From contig CAIWKO010000065.1 of assembly GCA_903913285.1 (NCBI GenBank), positions 1 to 50,906 of the forward strand: a stretch of 50,906 nucleotides of DNA. Direction: 5' to 3'. Shown here one piece after another: positions 35,485 to 44,708 of the stretch; positions within the stretch are counted from its first letter, which is position 1; every line of letters begins with the position of its first letter. The notes beneath the pieces were generated by a model. That model searched no databases, was not told where the DNA came from, and saw only the letters and a program-made list of their open reading frames with translations. Source of the stretch: an uncultured Bacteroidales bacterium. Its GTDB lineage: Bacteria; Bacteroidota; Bacteroidia; Bacteroidales; CAIWKO01. The translations under genes and the position numbers were made by a program.

Positions 35485-36510
35485 ATGAAAAACCACGTTT
35501 CCATCACAGATATGGCTAAGGAACTTGGCGTATCAAAAACCTTGGTATCTCTGGTTTTGAATAATAAAGCCGACAAGCAGGGTATTTCGAAAAAAACCCA
35601 GAACAAAGTCCTGAAATGCGCCAAAAAAATGAACTACAAACCCAATCTGATGGCGCGGGGTTTGCGAATTGGCAAAACCGATACCATTGGGCTTGTGGTT
35701 TCCGATATTGCCAACCCTTTTTATTCAAAGATGGCCCGATATATCGAAGATTTTTTGGGGAAACAAAATTTTCATCTGGCCATTTGCAGCACCGACGAAA
35801 ATACTGAAAAAGAGAGTAATATCATCAGGCTTATGCGCGAAAAACAATTCGATGGGTTAATCATTTCCTCTTCACAAAAAAAACCCGACGATTTCAAACA
35901 ATTGCTGCGCGAAGACTATCCTTTTGTGCTTATCGACCGGAATTTCAAAAGCATAAAAGCCAATTTTGTCGGCATCGAAAACTATGATGCGACCTACCAT
36001 GCCATCAAGCATCTCGTCGGACAGGGCTACAACAACGTGACAGCATTCGCTGTTTCGCCCTGCTATGTATCTTCCATAAAAGAAAGGATCAACGGTTTTC
36101 GCGATGCCATGAAAGATTCGGGCATAGATTTTGTACCTGAAATGCTGGTAGAAATTCCTTTCAACGAGGTGAAATATACTGTAAAAGAAGAATTACTGAA
36201 ATTAACCCGACCTAACAATAAGATCAAAGCCCTGTTTGCCATAAACAACAATATTGCCGTTGCCTGTCTGGAGGCCTTTCAGGAACTCAACATCAATATC
36301 CCCGACGATATTGCCTTTGTGGCTTTCGACGACATCGATGCCTACAAACTCACCACACCTCCCATAACTGCCATCGATCAGCCATTGGAAGGTATGTGCT
36401 ATCATGCAGTTCAAATTCTGTTGAACGAAATAAACAAACCTGCTAAATCAAAAAAATCAGTAATATTTTCACCAAGTCTGATCCTGCGCGGATCCGTAAA
36501 AAAACAATAA
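35485..36510 (+). CDS. LacI-family transcriptional regulator
   Basis: A 341-residue repressor: N-terminal HTH (VSITDMAKELGVSKTLVSLVLNNK, then the hinge-helix region KPNLMARGLRIGKT) and a periplasmic-binding-like sensor domain (IGLVVSDIANPFYSKM, FDGLIISSS, VLIDRNF, ALFAINNNIAV, VAFDDIDAYKLTTPPITAIDQP). The ATG at 35485 is chosen because it begins the HTH directly; the frame runs 39 codons further upstream without homology and crosses the promoter. It probably senses an amino sugar or its phosphate, being first in an operon with a sugar transporter, ROK kinase and two glycosidases. Confidence 0.92.
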   Translation: MKNHVSITDMAKELGVSKTLVSLVLNNKADKQGISKKTQNKVLKCAKKMNYKPNLMARGLRIGKTDTIGLVVSDIANPFYSKMARYIEDFLGKQNFHLAICSTDENTEKESNIIRLMREKQFDGLIISSSQKKPDDFKQLLREDYPFVLIDRNFKSIKANFVGIENYDATYHAIKHLVGQGYNNVTAFAVSPCYVSSIKERINGFRDAMKDSGIDFVPEMLVEIPFNEVKYTVKEELLKLTRPNNKIKALFAINNNIAVACLEAFQELNINIPDDIAFVAFDDIDAYKLTTPPITAIDQPLEGMCYHAVQILLNEINKPAKSKKSVIFSPSLILRGSVKKQ

Positions 36511-36515
36511 AAATT

Positions 36516-37910
36516 ATGGAAAAAGCTCAAAAAGGACGCTACACGTATCCATTAATTACGCTCACCACACTGTTCTTTATGTGGGGGTTTATCACGGTAT
36601 TAAATGATATTTTGATCCCGTATCTCAAAGGAGTGTTCGAGTTAACGCATTTTCAGGCCAACCTGGTTCAGTTTGCCTTCTTCGGTGCCTATTTTATCGG
36701 TTCGCTCATCTATTTTATCTTTTCGCTCACCCTTGGCGATCCGATAAACAAGATCGGATATAAGAACGGATTACTCATCGGCTTATTTGTGTCAGCTGTT
36801 GCATGTTTTTTATTCTATCCTGCTGCCAACACTTTTCACTCGTTCGGAGTCTTTTTGGCAGCCTTATTTTTATTGGGTATAGGGTTCACATTGTTGCAGA
36901 TAGCAGCAAATCCTTATGTCGCTATTTTGGGTTCGCCACAAACGGCTTCAAGCCGGCTTAACCTGTCTCAGGCTTTCAATTCGCTCGGCACAACCATTGC
37001 ACCTGTGTTGGGAGGTTTCTTTATTTTCGAATACTTTGCCTCTAAATCGGATGTAGGAGCTGAATCCGTTAAAATTCCCTATTTGATCATAGGCGGTGTA
37101 TTGATCTTGCTGATGATATTTATTTGGTTCTCAAAACTGCCCGTTTTCAAAAGTACCGAGCAAATTGAAAAAAAGGCAGGAGCTTTGCAACATCCCAATC
37201 TTGTTTTCGGTATGTTTGCCATCTTTTTCTACGTAGGGGCCGAAGTTGCCATCGGAAGCAATTTGGTTTCCTTTCTAAAACTTCCTCAAATAGCTGGTAT
37301 GAGCGCTTCCGAAGCCAGCAACTATCTTGCCTACTATTGGGGTGGAGCCATGATAGGGCGTTTTCTCGGTGCTATTTCGCTCAGCGGAATGAAAAAAGCT
37401 CCCAAATACTTATTAATGCTGCTGATGGCTGTGCTCACCTTTGTGGTCATATTCTTCATCACCTGGTATATGAAAGGCCTCACCTTCGACAAAGTGTGGT
37501 ACTATCTCATCTTTATTGTCATTAACTATCTGTTGTTCATGCTCGGACGTTCCGTTCCTTCGCGCACCTTGGCCTATTTCGCAATACTTGCCTTTGCCTT
37601 GTTGCTCACCGCACTCTTCACCGACGGTATGGTGGCCATGTGGTGCATACTGGCAATAGGTTTGTTCAACTCCATTATGTGGTCCAACATTTTCACACTG
37701 GCCATCGATGGTTTGGGCCGCTACACCTCGCAGGGGTCTTCCCTGCTGGTGATGATGATACTTGGCGGGGCGTTGCTGCCTCCTTTGCAGGGTATGTGTG
37801 CCGACTCGTTCGGCGTTCAGGCTGCTTTTGCTGTGCCGCTATTTTCTTATGTTTACCTGGTATTTTACGGGCTAAAAGGATATAAAATCAAAACTTCTCT
37901 AAAAAACTAA
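36516..37910 (+). CDS. Sugar MFS transporter (FucP/NagP-like)
   Basis: A 464-residue transporter with about 12 membrane spans of the FucP-type sugar:H+ symporter group: FFMWGFITVLNDILIPYLKGVFELTHFQANLVQFAFFGAY is the family's first-helix signature, with NPYVAILG and QAFNSLGTTIAPVLGG in the middle. In Bacteroidota this group includes GlcNAc, glucose/galactose and fucose carriers. The following ROK kinase and the GH20 enzyme point to N-acetylglucosamine (NagP role). It lies 5 bases after the regulator. Confidence 0.88.
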   Translation: MEKAQKGRYTYPLITLTTLFFMWGFITVLNDILIPYLKGVFELTHFQANLVQFAFFGAYFIGSLIYFIFSLTLGDPINKIGYKNGLLIGLFVSAVACFLFYPAANTFHSFGVFLAALFLLGIGFTLLQIAANPYVAILGSPQTASSRLNLSQAFNSLGTTIAPVLGGFFIFEYFASKSDVGAESVKIPYLIIGGVLILLMIFIWFSKLPVFKSTEQIEKKAGALQHPNLVFGMFAIFFYVGAEVAIGSNLVSFLKLPQIAGMSASEASNYLAYYWGGAMIGRFLGAISLSGMKKAPKYLLMLLMAVLTFVVIFFITWYMKGLTFDKVWYYLIFIVINYLLFMLGRSVPSRTLAYFAILAFALLLTALFTDGMVAMWCILAIGLFNSIMWSNIFTLAIDGLGRYTSQGSSLLVMMILGGALLPPLQGMCADSFGVQAAFAVPLFSYVYLVFYGLKGYKIKTSLKN

Positions 37911-37914
37911 ATTA

Positions 37915-38874
37915 ATGAAAGAATATGTCGTAGGAATTGACATTGGCGGAACCAACAGTGTGTTTGGTTTTGTCGATAACAAAGGTAATTGCATCCACAA
38001 AGATTCTATCGAAACCCAATTATTTACCAACCCGGTCGAATTTGTTGCCACCATCTCCGAAAAAATTCAGAAACAATTGGTGAACCTCCCCGACACTATT
38101 ATCAAAGGAATTGGTATCGGAGCTCCCAACGGCAACTTCTATAACGGAACCATCGAATTTGCCCCCAATTTAAAATGGAAAGGCATTGTTAACCTCACCA
38201 AAATGTTCATCAAACACTTCCATACCGATGTTTTGCTGACCAACGATGCCAATGCCGCTGCCATAGGCGAGATGATATACGGCAACGCAAAAGGCATGAA
38301 AGATTTTATACTAATAACCTTAGGCACAGGTGTTGGAAGCGGAATCGTGGTAAACGGAAAGATGGTTTACGGCCACGATGGTTTTGCAGGCGAAATCGGC
38401 CATGTCATTGTTTATCCCGAAGGACGTATGTGTGGTTGCGGCCGCAAAGGCTGTCTCGAAGCCTATTGTTCTGCCAAAGGCATAAAAAAGACCTATCTCA
38501 ATTTCGTGTCTGGCGAAGGAAAAACCAACGAAGTTCCCGAAGCCGATATCACGCCCCATTATATCTACGAAAAAGCAAAACTCGGCGACGCTTTAGCGTT
38601 GAAAACATACGAATATACCGGTAACATCCTCGGCCTGGCTTTGGCAAACAGCGTTGCCTACACCAGCCCCGAAGCCATTTTCCTTTTCGGAGGCATCGCC
38701 AACGCAGGCGAAATGCTGTTCGAACCCATCCGCAAAAGCTTTGAAGACAACCTCCTGAATATCTATAAAGACAAGATCAAGATACTGCCCTCACGGCTTA
38801 AAGAAAACGATGCAGCCATTTTGGGTGCAGCTTCTTTGATCTGGAATAAGATCTCGAACGAATCAGAAAAATAA
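37915..38874 (+). CDS. ROK-family sugar kinase
   Basis: A 319-residue ROK protein. The ATP-binding GIDIGGTNSVFGF, catalytic NDANAAAIGE, GLGTGVGSGI-type loop (LGTGVGSGIVVNG), zinc ligands GHVIVYPEGRMCGCGRKGCLEAYCS and the sugar glutamate of that segment are all present. It phosphorylates a hexose, here probably GlcNAc or mannose released by the downstream glycosidases. It is 4 bases from the transporter gene. Confidence 0.9.
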   Translation: MKEYVVGIDIGGTNSVFGFVDNKGNCIHKDSIETQLFTNPVEFVATISEKIQKQLVNLPDTIIKGIGIGAPNGNFYNGTIEFAPNLKWKGIVNLTKMFIKHFHTDVLLTNDANAAAIGEMIYGNAKGMKDFILITLGTGVGSGIVVNGKMVYGHDGFAGEIGHVIVYPEGRMCGCGRKGCLEAYCSAKGIKKTYLNFVSGEGKTNEVPEADITPHYIYEKAKLGDALALKTYEYTGNILGLALANSVAYTSPEAIFLFGGIANAGEMLFEPIRKSFEDNLLNIYKDKIKILPSRLKENDAAILGAASLIWNKISNESEK

Positions 38875-38910
38875 ACTTTATCGAATATCCCTATTTAACT
38901 CAGGAATCCA

Positions 38911-40509
38911 ATGAAAAAACTTTCGGCTCTTTTTGCAATAACATTCTTAATTACAGCCCCTGAGCTCTTAATAAGCCAGACGAAAGAAACCTCCATCATG
39001 CCGCGGCCTGTTGAGATCACCCAACAAAAAGGCTCTTTTAAGATCACCGACAAGACGCTGATACTCGTCAATAATTCCGTAACAGCAGGTAAAGATGCAG
39101 GGATCTTCGACCAGTATCTGTCTCAGTATTACGGCAAATCGCTCGAAGTGTCGCAGAACATGCAAACCAAAGCCAGAGCCATAAAACTTTACGATGTAAA
39201 CGACATCACCCTGCCCGACGATGCCTATCGCATGTCCATCACTCCCGACTCCATTCGCATCGAAGGCAAGGGCGCGGGCGTTTTTTATGCGTTGCAGTCG
39301 CTGCGTCAGCTATTGCCTGCTGCAAAAGGCGCTGAAATCGAAGTGCCCTGCCTGCAGATTTACGACTATCCTCATTATCAGTGGCGCGGAATGCATCTCG
39401 ATGTATGCCGCCATTTTTTCACTCCTTTGGAAGTTAAAAAATACATCGACCTCATCGCGTTCTACAAGATGAATGTCTTTCACTGGCACCTCACCGACGA
39501 TCAGGGATGGCGTATCACGATCGATAAATACCCGAAACTCACTTCCGTAGGCGGATATCGCAGCGGAACCCTCATCGGGCGCTACACCGAAACCAATCAG
39601 AAATTCGATACCATACGCTACGGCGGTTACTACACCAAGGAAGATATCCGCGACATCGTTCGTTATGCTTCCGACCGTCACATATTGGTGGTGCCCGAGA
39701 TCGAGATGCCCGGCCACAGCATGGCGGCCATTGCAGCCTATCCAGAATTCTCCTGCACGGGAGGCAAATTCGAAGTGGCTAAGCTTTGGGGTGTTTTCGA
39801 CGATGTATATTGCACCAAAGATGCCACCATCAATTTTCTCGAAGATGTGCTCACCGAGGTCATGGAATTGTTTCCCGGCAAATACATCCACATCGGAGGC
39901 GACGAATGTCCCAAAACCCGTTGGAAAACCTGCCCCAACTGTCAGGCTGTGATGAAACGCGAAGGATTGAAAGACGAGAACGAACTGCAAAGCTATTTTG
40001 TCCGTACCATCGAAAAGTTCGTCAACTCAAAAGGCAAGACCATCATTGGCTGGGACGAGATACTCGAAGGCGGGCTCGCTCCCAATGCCGTGGTGATGTC
40101 GTGGCGCGGTTCCGATGGCGGAATAGCCGCCGCCAAACAAAACCACAAGGTGGTGATGTGTCCCGGCAAATATTGCTATCTCGATCACTATCAGGGCGAT
40201 CGTGCTACCGAACCCCTCGCCATCGGTGGCTACACCTCCACCGAAAAAGTTTATTCCTACGATCCCATTCCCAAAGACCTGTCGCCCGAACAGTATAAAT
40301 ACATCCTCGGCGCTCAGGGCAACATCTGGACCGAATACATCGGCGACTACAAAAAAGTCGAATACATGGCGCTTCCGCGCATGATAGCCTTGAGCGAGGT
40401 GCTGTGGCTCCCTGCCGACAAAAAGAACTATGCCGATTTCGTCCTACGTTTAAAAAAACACCTTGCCCAGCTCGATATGATGGGCATTAACTATGCAAAA
40501 CCAAAATGA
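38911..40509 (+). CDS. GH20 beta-N-acetylhexosaminidase
   Basis: A 532-residue exported enzyme with an N-terminal signal peptide (KKLSALFAITFLITAPELLIS). A GH20b-like domain (residues ~30-150) precedes the TIM barrel opening YQWRGMHLDVCRHFFTPLEVKKYIDL. FHWHLTDDQGWRI and HIGGDECPK, with the catalytic Asp331-Glu332 pair, identify GH20; KYPKLTSVGGYR fits too. It removes terminal GlcNAc or GalNAc from glycans or chito-oligosaccharides in the periplasm or outside. Its product suits the upstream transporter and kinase. Confidence 0.94.
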   Translation: MKKLSALFAITFLITAPELLISQTKETSIMPRPVEITQQKGSFKITDKTLILVNNSVTAGKDAGIFDQYLSQYYGKSLEVSQNMQTKARAIKLYDVNDITLPDDAYRMSITPDSIRIEGKGAGVFYALQSLRQLLPAAKGAEIEVPCLQIYDYPHYQWRGMHLDVCRHFFTPLEVKKYIDLIAFYKMNVFHWHLTDDQGWRITIDKYPKLTSVGGYRSGTLIGRYTETNQKFDTIRYGGYYTKEDIRDIVRYASDRHILVVPEIEMPGHSMAAIAAYPEFSCTGGKFEVAKLWGVFDDVYCTKDATINFLEDVLTEVMELFPGKYIHIGGDECPKTRWKTCPNCQAVMKREGLKDENELQSYFVRTIEKFVNSKGKTIIGWDEILEGGLAPNAVVMSWRGSDGGIAAAKQNHKVVMCPGKYCYLDHYQGDRATEPLAIGGYTSTEKVYSYDPIPKDLSPEQYKYILGAQGNIWTEYIGDYKKVEYMALPRMIALSEVLWLPADKKNYADFVLRLKKHLAQLDMMGINYAKPK

Positions 40510-40534
40510 TCACTGTTTATAATAATCACGATCT

Positions 40535-40556
40535 GATGCTTCAGCGTATCAGCATC
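40535..40556 (+). other. Intercistronic hairpin between GH20 and GH92
   Basis: GATGCT (40535-40540) and AGCATC (40551-40556) form a 6-bp stem in the 81-base gap. No T run follows, so it is more likely an mRNA stability or processing element than a terminator. Confidence 0.35.
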
Positions 40557-40590
40557 TGCCCAATTTCGATAATCATTAAATAAATGCCTC

Positions 40591-43527
40591 ATGAAAAATA
40601 AGTTCTTACTGTCAGCTGCCCTCTTTCTTTTCGGAATGAGTTTCCTCCATGCCCAGCAAAAAGATTTCACTGCCTACGTAAATCCTTTTATCGGAACCGG
40701 TGGCCACGGCCACACCTATCCCGGCGCCACCCTGCCTTTCGGCATGGTTCAGATCAGCCCCGACACCCGCCTTTCGGGTTGGGACGGCTGCTCTGGATAC
40801 CACTATTCCGATTCCGTCATCTACGGCTTTTCCCACACCCACCTCAACGGAACGGGCTGTTCCGACTATGGCGACATCCTGCTCATGCCCACCACGGGCA
40901 CCGTCGACCTGAAAAACTATGCCTACGCCTCGCCTTTCTCACACAAAAATGAAAAAGCATCCCCGGGCTACTACTCCGTTAAACTCGACAAGAACAACAT
41001 CAATGTAGAACTCACCGCCACCAAACGTGCAGGCTTCCATAAATATACCTATGCGGGAACTTCGCAGAACAATGTCATCCTCGACCTGCAGCACCGCGAC
41101 ATCGTCATCGATTCCTATGTTGAATTCGTCTCCAACACCCACATCCGAGGCATGCGCCGCTCCAGGGCATGGGCCGACAACCAGGTGGTGTATTTCGACA
41201 TACAGTTCTCCAAACCCTTCACCAAATATGGTCTGTGCGAGATCGACTCCCTCGGCAACATCATCAAAACCGCTAAAAACAATGCCAGCGGCAAACGCGT
41301 AAAAGCCTTTTTCACCTTCGAAGGACAAAAAGAAGTGCTCGTCAAGATCGGCCTCAGCGCCACCACGGTCGACGAAGCAGGCCTCAACCTCAATGCCGAC
41401 ATCAAGGCGTGGGATTTCGACGCCGTGCGCGACAACGCCAAAAAAGTCTGGAACCTCGAACTCGGCAAGATCGAAGTGTCGGGAGGCTCTAAAAACGACA
41501 TGATTAAGTTCTACACCGCTTTGTATCATTGCATGATCAACCCCAACCTCTATTCCGACGCCGATGGCAAATACCTCGGCCGCGACATGCAAAACCACAA
41601 CACCCAAGGCTTCGACTATTACACCGTGTTTTCCCTCTGGGATACCTTCCGCGCCGAACATCCCCTCTTGAGCATCATCGACCGCAAACGCACCGGCGAC
41701 TTCGTCAACACCTTCATCCAGCAATACCTTCAGGGAGGCTTGCTACCCGTTTGGGAGCTCTCGTCCAACGAAACCAACTGCATGATAGGCTACCATGCCG
41801 TTTCCGTCATGTTCGATGCCTACTCCAAAGGCATCCGCAACTATAACGTGCAGCAGGCGATCACCGCCATGAAAGCCAGCGCCGAAAACAACGACTTCGG
41901 TTTGGCCTTCATGAACAAATACGGCTATGTGCCCGGCGACAAAGAACACGAATCCGTTTCCAAAACCCTCGAATATGCCTACGACGACTGGTGCATCGCC
42001 ATGCTGTCTAAGATGACGGGCAACGAGGCCGACTACAAAACCTACATCATCAAGGCGCAGGCCTATAAGAACATCTTCGACCAGTCCACCCAGTTCATGC
42101 GTCCCAAAATGAACGGTGCATGGCAAACCCCCTTCGATCCCTCCGAGGTAACCTTCTCCTACACCGAGGCCAACGCCTGGCAATACAGTTTCTTCGTGCC
42201 TCACGATATCAGCGGGCTGATGCAGCTCTATGGCAGCAAAGTGTCGCTGGCAGCCAAACTCGACGAGCTTTTCAGCACCAAACAGTCGCTCACGGGCCGC
42301 GAACAAGCCGACATCACCGGCCTTATCGGACAATATGCCCACGGCAACGAACCCAGCCACCACATGGCCTACCTGTTCAATTATGTTGGCCAACCCTACA
42401 AAACCCAACAACTCGTTCATCAAATACTCACCACGCTCTATAACAACGATCCCAACGGCCTCTGCGGCAACGAAGACTGCGGACAAATGTCGGCCTGGTA
42501 TGTGCTCAGCGCTATGGGCATCTATCAGGTGTGTCCCGGCAATCCACAGTTTGCCATCGGCACTCCCCAGTTCGACGAAATAAAGATCCATCTCGAAAAC
42601 CAAAAAACCTTCACCATCAAAGCCAAAAACCTTTCCGACAAAAACTTCTACATCCAGTCGGCCAGCCTCAACGACAGCGCCTGGTCCAGATGCTATCTCA
42701 ACTATAATTCTATCATCAACGGCGGAACCCTCCAGTTTGTCATGGGTCCCAAACCCAACATGCAATGGGGTGCCGGTCAAACCGACGTGCCCGTTTCGGC
42801 CATCACCGACAATCAGCTTTTGCCCTGCCCCTACTCTTTGCAAACCGCCAAAAGCTTCAACGACTCCATCCGCGTCGAACTCAAAACCATCACCCCCGCC
42901 ACCGACATCTACTACACCACCGACGGCACCCAACCCGACAAAAACCACCAAAAATACACCCAACCCCTCGTGTTCAAAACCAAGACCCATCTCATTGCCG
43001 TAGCCTGGAACTCAGCGCTGGGCTACAGCTATCCGCTCGATGCCGACTATTTCAAGATCAACCTCAACCGCACCATCACCCTCGCCTCCAAATACAGTTC
43101 GCAATACACCGGCGGCGGCAACAACGCCCTCATCGACCAGATACGCGGCGGCTCCAACTTCCGCCTGGGCGAATGGCAGGGCTACGATAGCATCGACTTT
43201 CAGGCCGTGGTCGACCTGGGCTCTGTGCAAAAGGTGCATAAAATAGCCATGGGCTTTCTGCAGGATGTCGGTTCGTGGATATGGATGCCGCGCTATGTCC
43301 AGTACGAGGTTTCAACCGACGGCATCAACTTCAAGCCGCTGGCCACAGTCCAAAACACCGTTGCCGAAACCGAACCCAAGTCGGTGATACGCAATTTCGA
43401 AACCACCACCGACATCGAAACCCGCTACATACGCGTCAAAGCCAAAAACCACGGCACCATACCTTCGTGGCATCCCGGGGCAGGCAGTCCGTCGTGGATA
43501 TTCACCGACGAGATCGTCATCGAATAG
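40591..43527 (+). CDS. GH92 alpha-mannosidase with CHB_HEX_C and F5/8C domains
   Basis: A 978-residue exported enzyme with signal peptide (KNKFLLSAALFLFGMSFLHA). The GH92 catalytic part has VNPFIGTGGHGHTYPGATLPFGMVQISPD, HTHLNGTGCSDYGD and GNEDCGQMSAWYVLSAMG (conserved acidic and calcium residues). After about residue 750 come a chitobiase C-terminal-like domain (TDIYYTTDGTQPDKNHQKY, ~766-825) and an F5/8 type C carbohydrate-binding domain (~829-978). GH92 enzymes are calcium-dependent exo-mannosidases on N-glycans and yeast mannan. GC content and C-ending codons are far higher than elsewhere in the window. Confidence 0.94.
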   Translation: MKNKFLLSAALFLFGMSFLHAQQKDFTAYVNPFIGTGGHGHTYPGATLPFGMVQISPDTRLSGWDGCSGYHYSDSVIYGFSHTHLNGTGCSDYGDILLMPTTGTVDLKNYAYASPFSHKNEKASPGYYSVKLDKNNINVELTATKRAGFHKYTYAGTSQNNVILDLQHRDIVIDSYVEFVSNTHIRGMRRSRAWADNQVVYFDIQFSKPFTKYGLCEIDSLGNIIKTAKNNASGKRVKAFFTFEGQKEVLVKIGLSATTVDEAGLNLNADIKAWDFDAVRDNAKKVWNLELGKIEVSGGSKNDMIKFYTALYHCMINPNLYSDADGKYLGRDMQNHNTQGFDYYTVFSLWDTFRAEHPLLSIIDRKRTGDFVNTFIQQYLQGGLLPVWELSSNETNCMIGYHAVSVMFDAYSKGIRNYNVQQAITAMKASAENNDFGLAFMNKYGYVPGDKEHESVSKTLEYAYDDWCIAMLSKMTGNEADYKTYIIKAQAYKNIFDQSTQFMRPKMNGAWQTPFDPSEVTFSYTEANAWQYSFFVPHDISGLMQLYGSKVSLAAKLDELFSTKQSLTGREQADITGLIGQYAHGNEPSHHMAYLFNYVGQPYKTQQLVHQILTTLYNNDPNGLCGNEDCGQMSAWYVLSAMGIYQVCPGNPQFAIGTPQFDEIKIHLENQKTFTIKAKNLSDKNFYIQSASLNDSAWSRCYLNYNSIINGGTLQFVMGPKPNMQWGAGQTDVPVSAITDNQLLPCPYSLQTAKSFNDSIRVELKTITPATDIYYTTDGTQPDKNHQKYTQPLVFKTKTHLIAVAWNSALGYSYPLDADYFKINLNRTITLASKYSSQYTGGGNNALIDQIRGGSNFRLGEWQGYDSIDFQAVVDLGSVQKVHKIAMGFLQDVGSWIWMPRYVQYEVSTDGINFKPLATVQNTVAETEPKSVIRNFETTTDIETRYIRVKAKNHGTIPSWHPGAGSPSWIFTDEIVIE

Positions 43528-43586
43528 CAAAACGCCGGTTCAAGGCCGGCCTAATTAACTAATTATTAAAAAAAATCAGATAAAAC

Positions 43587-43617
43587 TTTGCCATCGTTCA
43601 AATAATATATATCTTTG
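43587..43617 (+). promoter_or_regulatory. Consensus Bacteroidota promoter of the initiator tRNA
   Basis: TTTG at 43587-43590 and TATCTTTG at 43610-43617, 19 bases apart, match TTTG-N19-TAnnTTTG exactly. The predicted start is about 10 bases before the tRNA. Confidence 0.8.
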
Positions 43618-43633
43618 CACCCTCAAACTATAG

Positions 43634-43705
<72 letters not shown>

Positions 43706-43718
43706 CCTCAGACAGTTA

Positions 43719-43748
43719 AAAAGCCTTGATTTATCAAGGCTTTTCTGT
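43719..43748. terminator. Bidirectional hairpin terminator inside the left end
   Basis: AAAAGCCTTGA (43719-43729) pairs with TCAAGGCTTTT (43734-43744), loop of four. T-rich sequence follows on both strands, so it can end the tRNA transcript and the leftward element transcript. It is brought in by the element. Confidence 0.78.
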
Positions 43749-43750
43749 TT

Positions 43751-43772
43751 TATGAGTAACAAAATAGTAACA
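43751..43772. repeat. Left arm repeat: two AGTAACA sites 11 bp apart
   Basis: A 22-bp sequence beginning TATGAGTAAC, with AGTAACA at 43755 and 43766, occurs identically and in the same direction at 49554-49575. It lies 37 bases inside attL. It fits an integrase or excisionase arm-type binding site. Confidence 0.7.
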
Positions 43773-43837
43773 AAATAATCTAAAACAAGGTAAAAAGACG
43801 TTTATTTTTCTATTTCTTTTAACCGTTTAAATGAATT

Positions 43838-44434
43838 TTAGTAATCTTTCATTTGTTTACTTTCAACATTCTTTATTACCTTGTCAATTAAATTTGTACT
43901 TTGATATTCCAACATTATCAATAGACTTTCTTTAATTGCCAACGATATTGCATTTTCATTAATATCAGTCCATATACAGGAAATATGAGCTTTACCTTGA
44001 GAAACTGCACTCATTTCATATCCATCTCCATCATAGTAAGGTGAATCAAAATATCTAAAACAATCTCCATTGCCATACTTATTTTCAATCTTTTCTTTTA
44101 GAGCATCATATTTAGCTTGAGTAAACCCATCAGCATCAACTATAAAACAAAAGGTAATACTAAATAAACTATCTTTATAAAATTTAAAATGAGTAAAATA
44201 TACATCATTGCTTAAAAATCTTAATTTTTTGTAAGTTAGGCATATTCCAAATTCTTGGTTTGATGTCTTATCCAATATACCACCTTTAGATTGAATTATT
44301 GTTTTTACCTTGCTCTGTGACATTCCAAATTTTAAACCTATAGCCCCATTAATTAATGAATCTGTGGTCTGAGAAAATGCCATTGAATTAAACAGCATAA
44401 TTATCAAAAAAAATGTTAGTTTTTTCATTTTCAT
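43838..44434 (-). CDS. Exported protein of the element, unknown (cargo)
   Basis: A 198-residue protein from ATG 44434 (KMKKLTFFLIIMLFNSMAFS, then QTTDSL), a clear Sec signal peptide cut after AFS. The mature part (GLKFGMSQSKVKTIIQSKGG, LTYKKLRFLSNDVYFTHFKFYKDSLFSITF) resembles small periplasmic beta-rich proteins. It is not recognised as a known family. Being last in the element and the only clearly exported protein, it may be cargo that alters the host envelope. An upstream TTG at 44455 is possible but adds seven residues before the signal. Confidence 0.7.
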   Translation of the reverse strand: MKMKKLTFFLIIMLFNSMAFSQTTDSLINGAIGLKFGMSQSKVKTIIQSKGGILDKTSNQEFGICLTYKKLRFLSNDVYFTHFKFYKDSLFSITFCFIVDADGFTQAKYDALKEKIENKYGNGDCFRYFDSPYYDGDGYEMSAVSQGKAHISCIWTDINENAISLAIKESLLIMLEYQSTNLIDKVIKNVESKQMKDY

Positions 44435-44500
44435 TGCATTAAATTTAGAGTGCAATATACAAAAAAAAACTAAATCACTAAGTTTTAAAACAAAAAATTA

Positions 44501-44704
44501 TTATATCAGTTTTAAAAATGCCTGAGTTGTATAGGGTGCTTTTAATATTATTATATCAGAAAATCTGATATAACAGTTAAGCCCGGTTTCATCATTATGC
44601 ACATACTGAATTTGCTCAATATTAATACTGATTTTTACTACAGTTTTACTATAACTGTTAACTCCAAAACCATCATAGTGGTCTATTTCAATAAATTTTG
44701 GCAT
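44501..44704 (-). CDS. Small element protein, unknown
   Basis: A 67-residue frame ending 4 bases before... its start lies 4 bases from the stop of the upstream DUF5681-like gene, which supports translation. It has no recognised motif (IEIDHYDGFGVNSYSKTVVKI). A perfect 10-bp inverted repeat (44551-44573) lies inside it, so the DNA may serve a second purpose. Confidence 0.5.
   Translation of the reverse strand: MPKFIEIDHYDGFGVNSYSKTVVKISINIEQIQYVHNDETGLNCYIRFSDIIILKAPYTTQAFLKLI
44551..44573. repeat. Perfect 10-bp inverted repeat
   Basis: TTATATCAGA and TCTGATATAA surround AAA. TTATATCAG also occurs alone at 44501-44509, exactly 50 bases to the left. A binding site or replication-related hairpin is possible. 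Confidence 0.55.
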
Positions 44705-44708
44705 AATT

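Noticed and set aside
39310-39990. Minus-strand frame of 226 codons inside GH20
   Set aside because: Shadow of the GC-rich GH20 gene; no independent promoter, motif or neighbour support.
41743-42990. Long minus-strand open frame of 415 codons inside GH92
   Set aside because: It is a shadow of C-ending codons in the GH92 gene; composition is glycine/valine-rich with no motif and the plus-strand frame has full family signatures.
43536-43552. GCCGG-CCGGC hairpin after GH92 as a terminator
   Set aside because: The stem is good but no T run follows; termination there is not supported.
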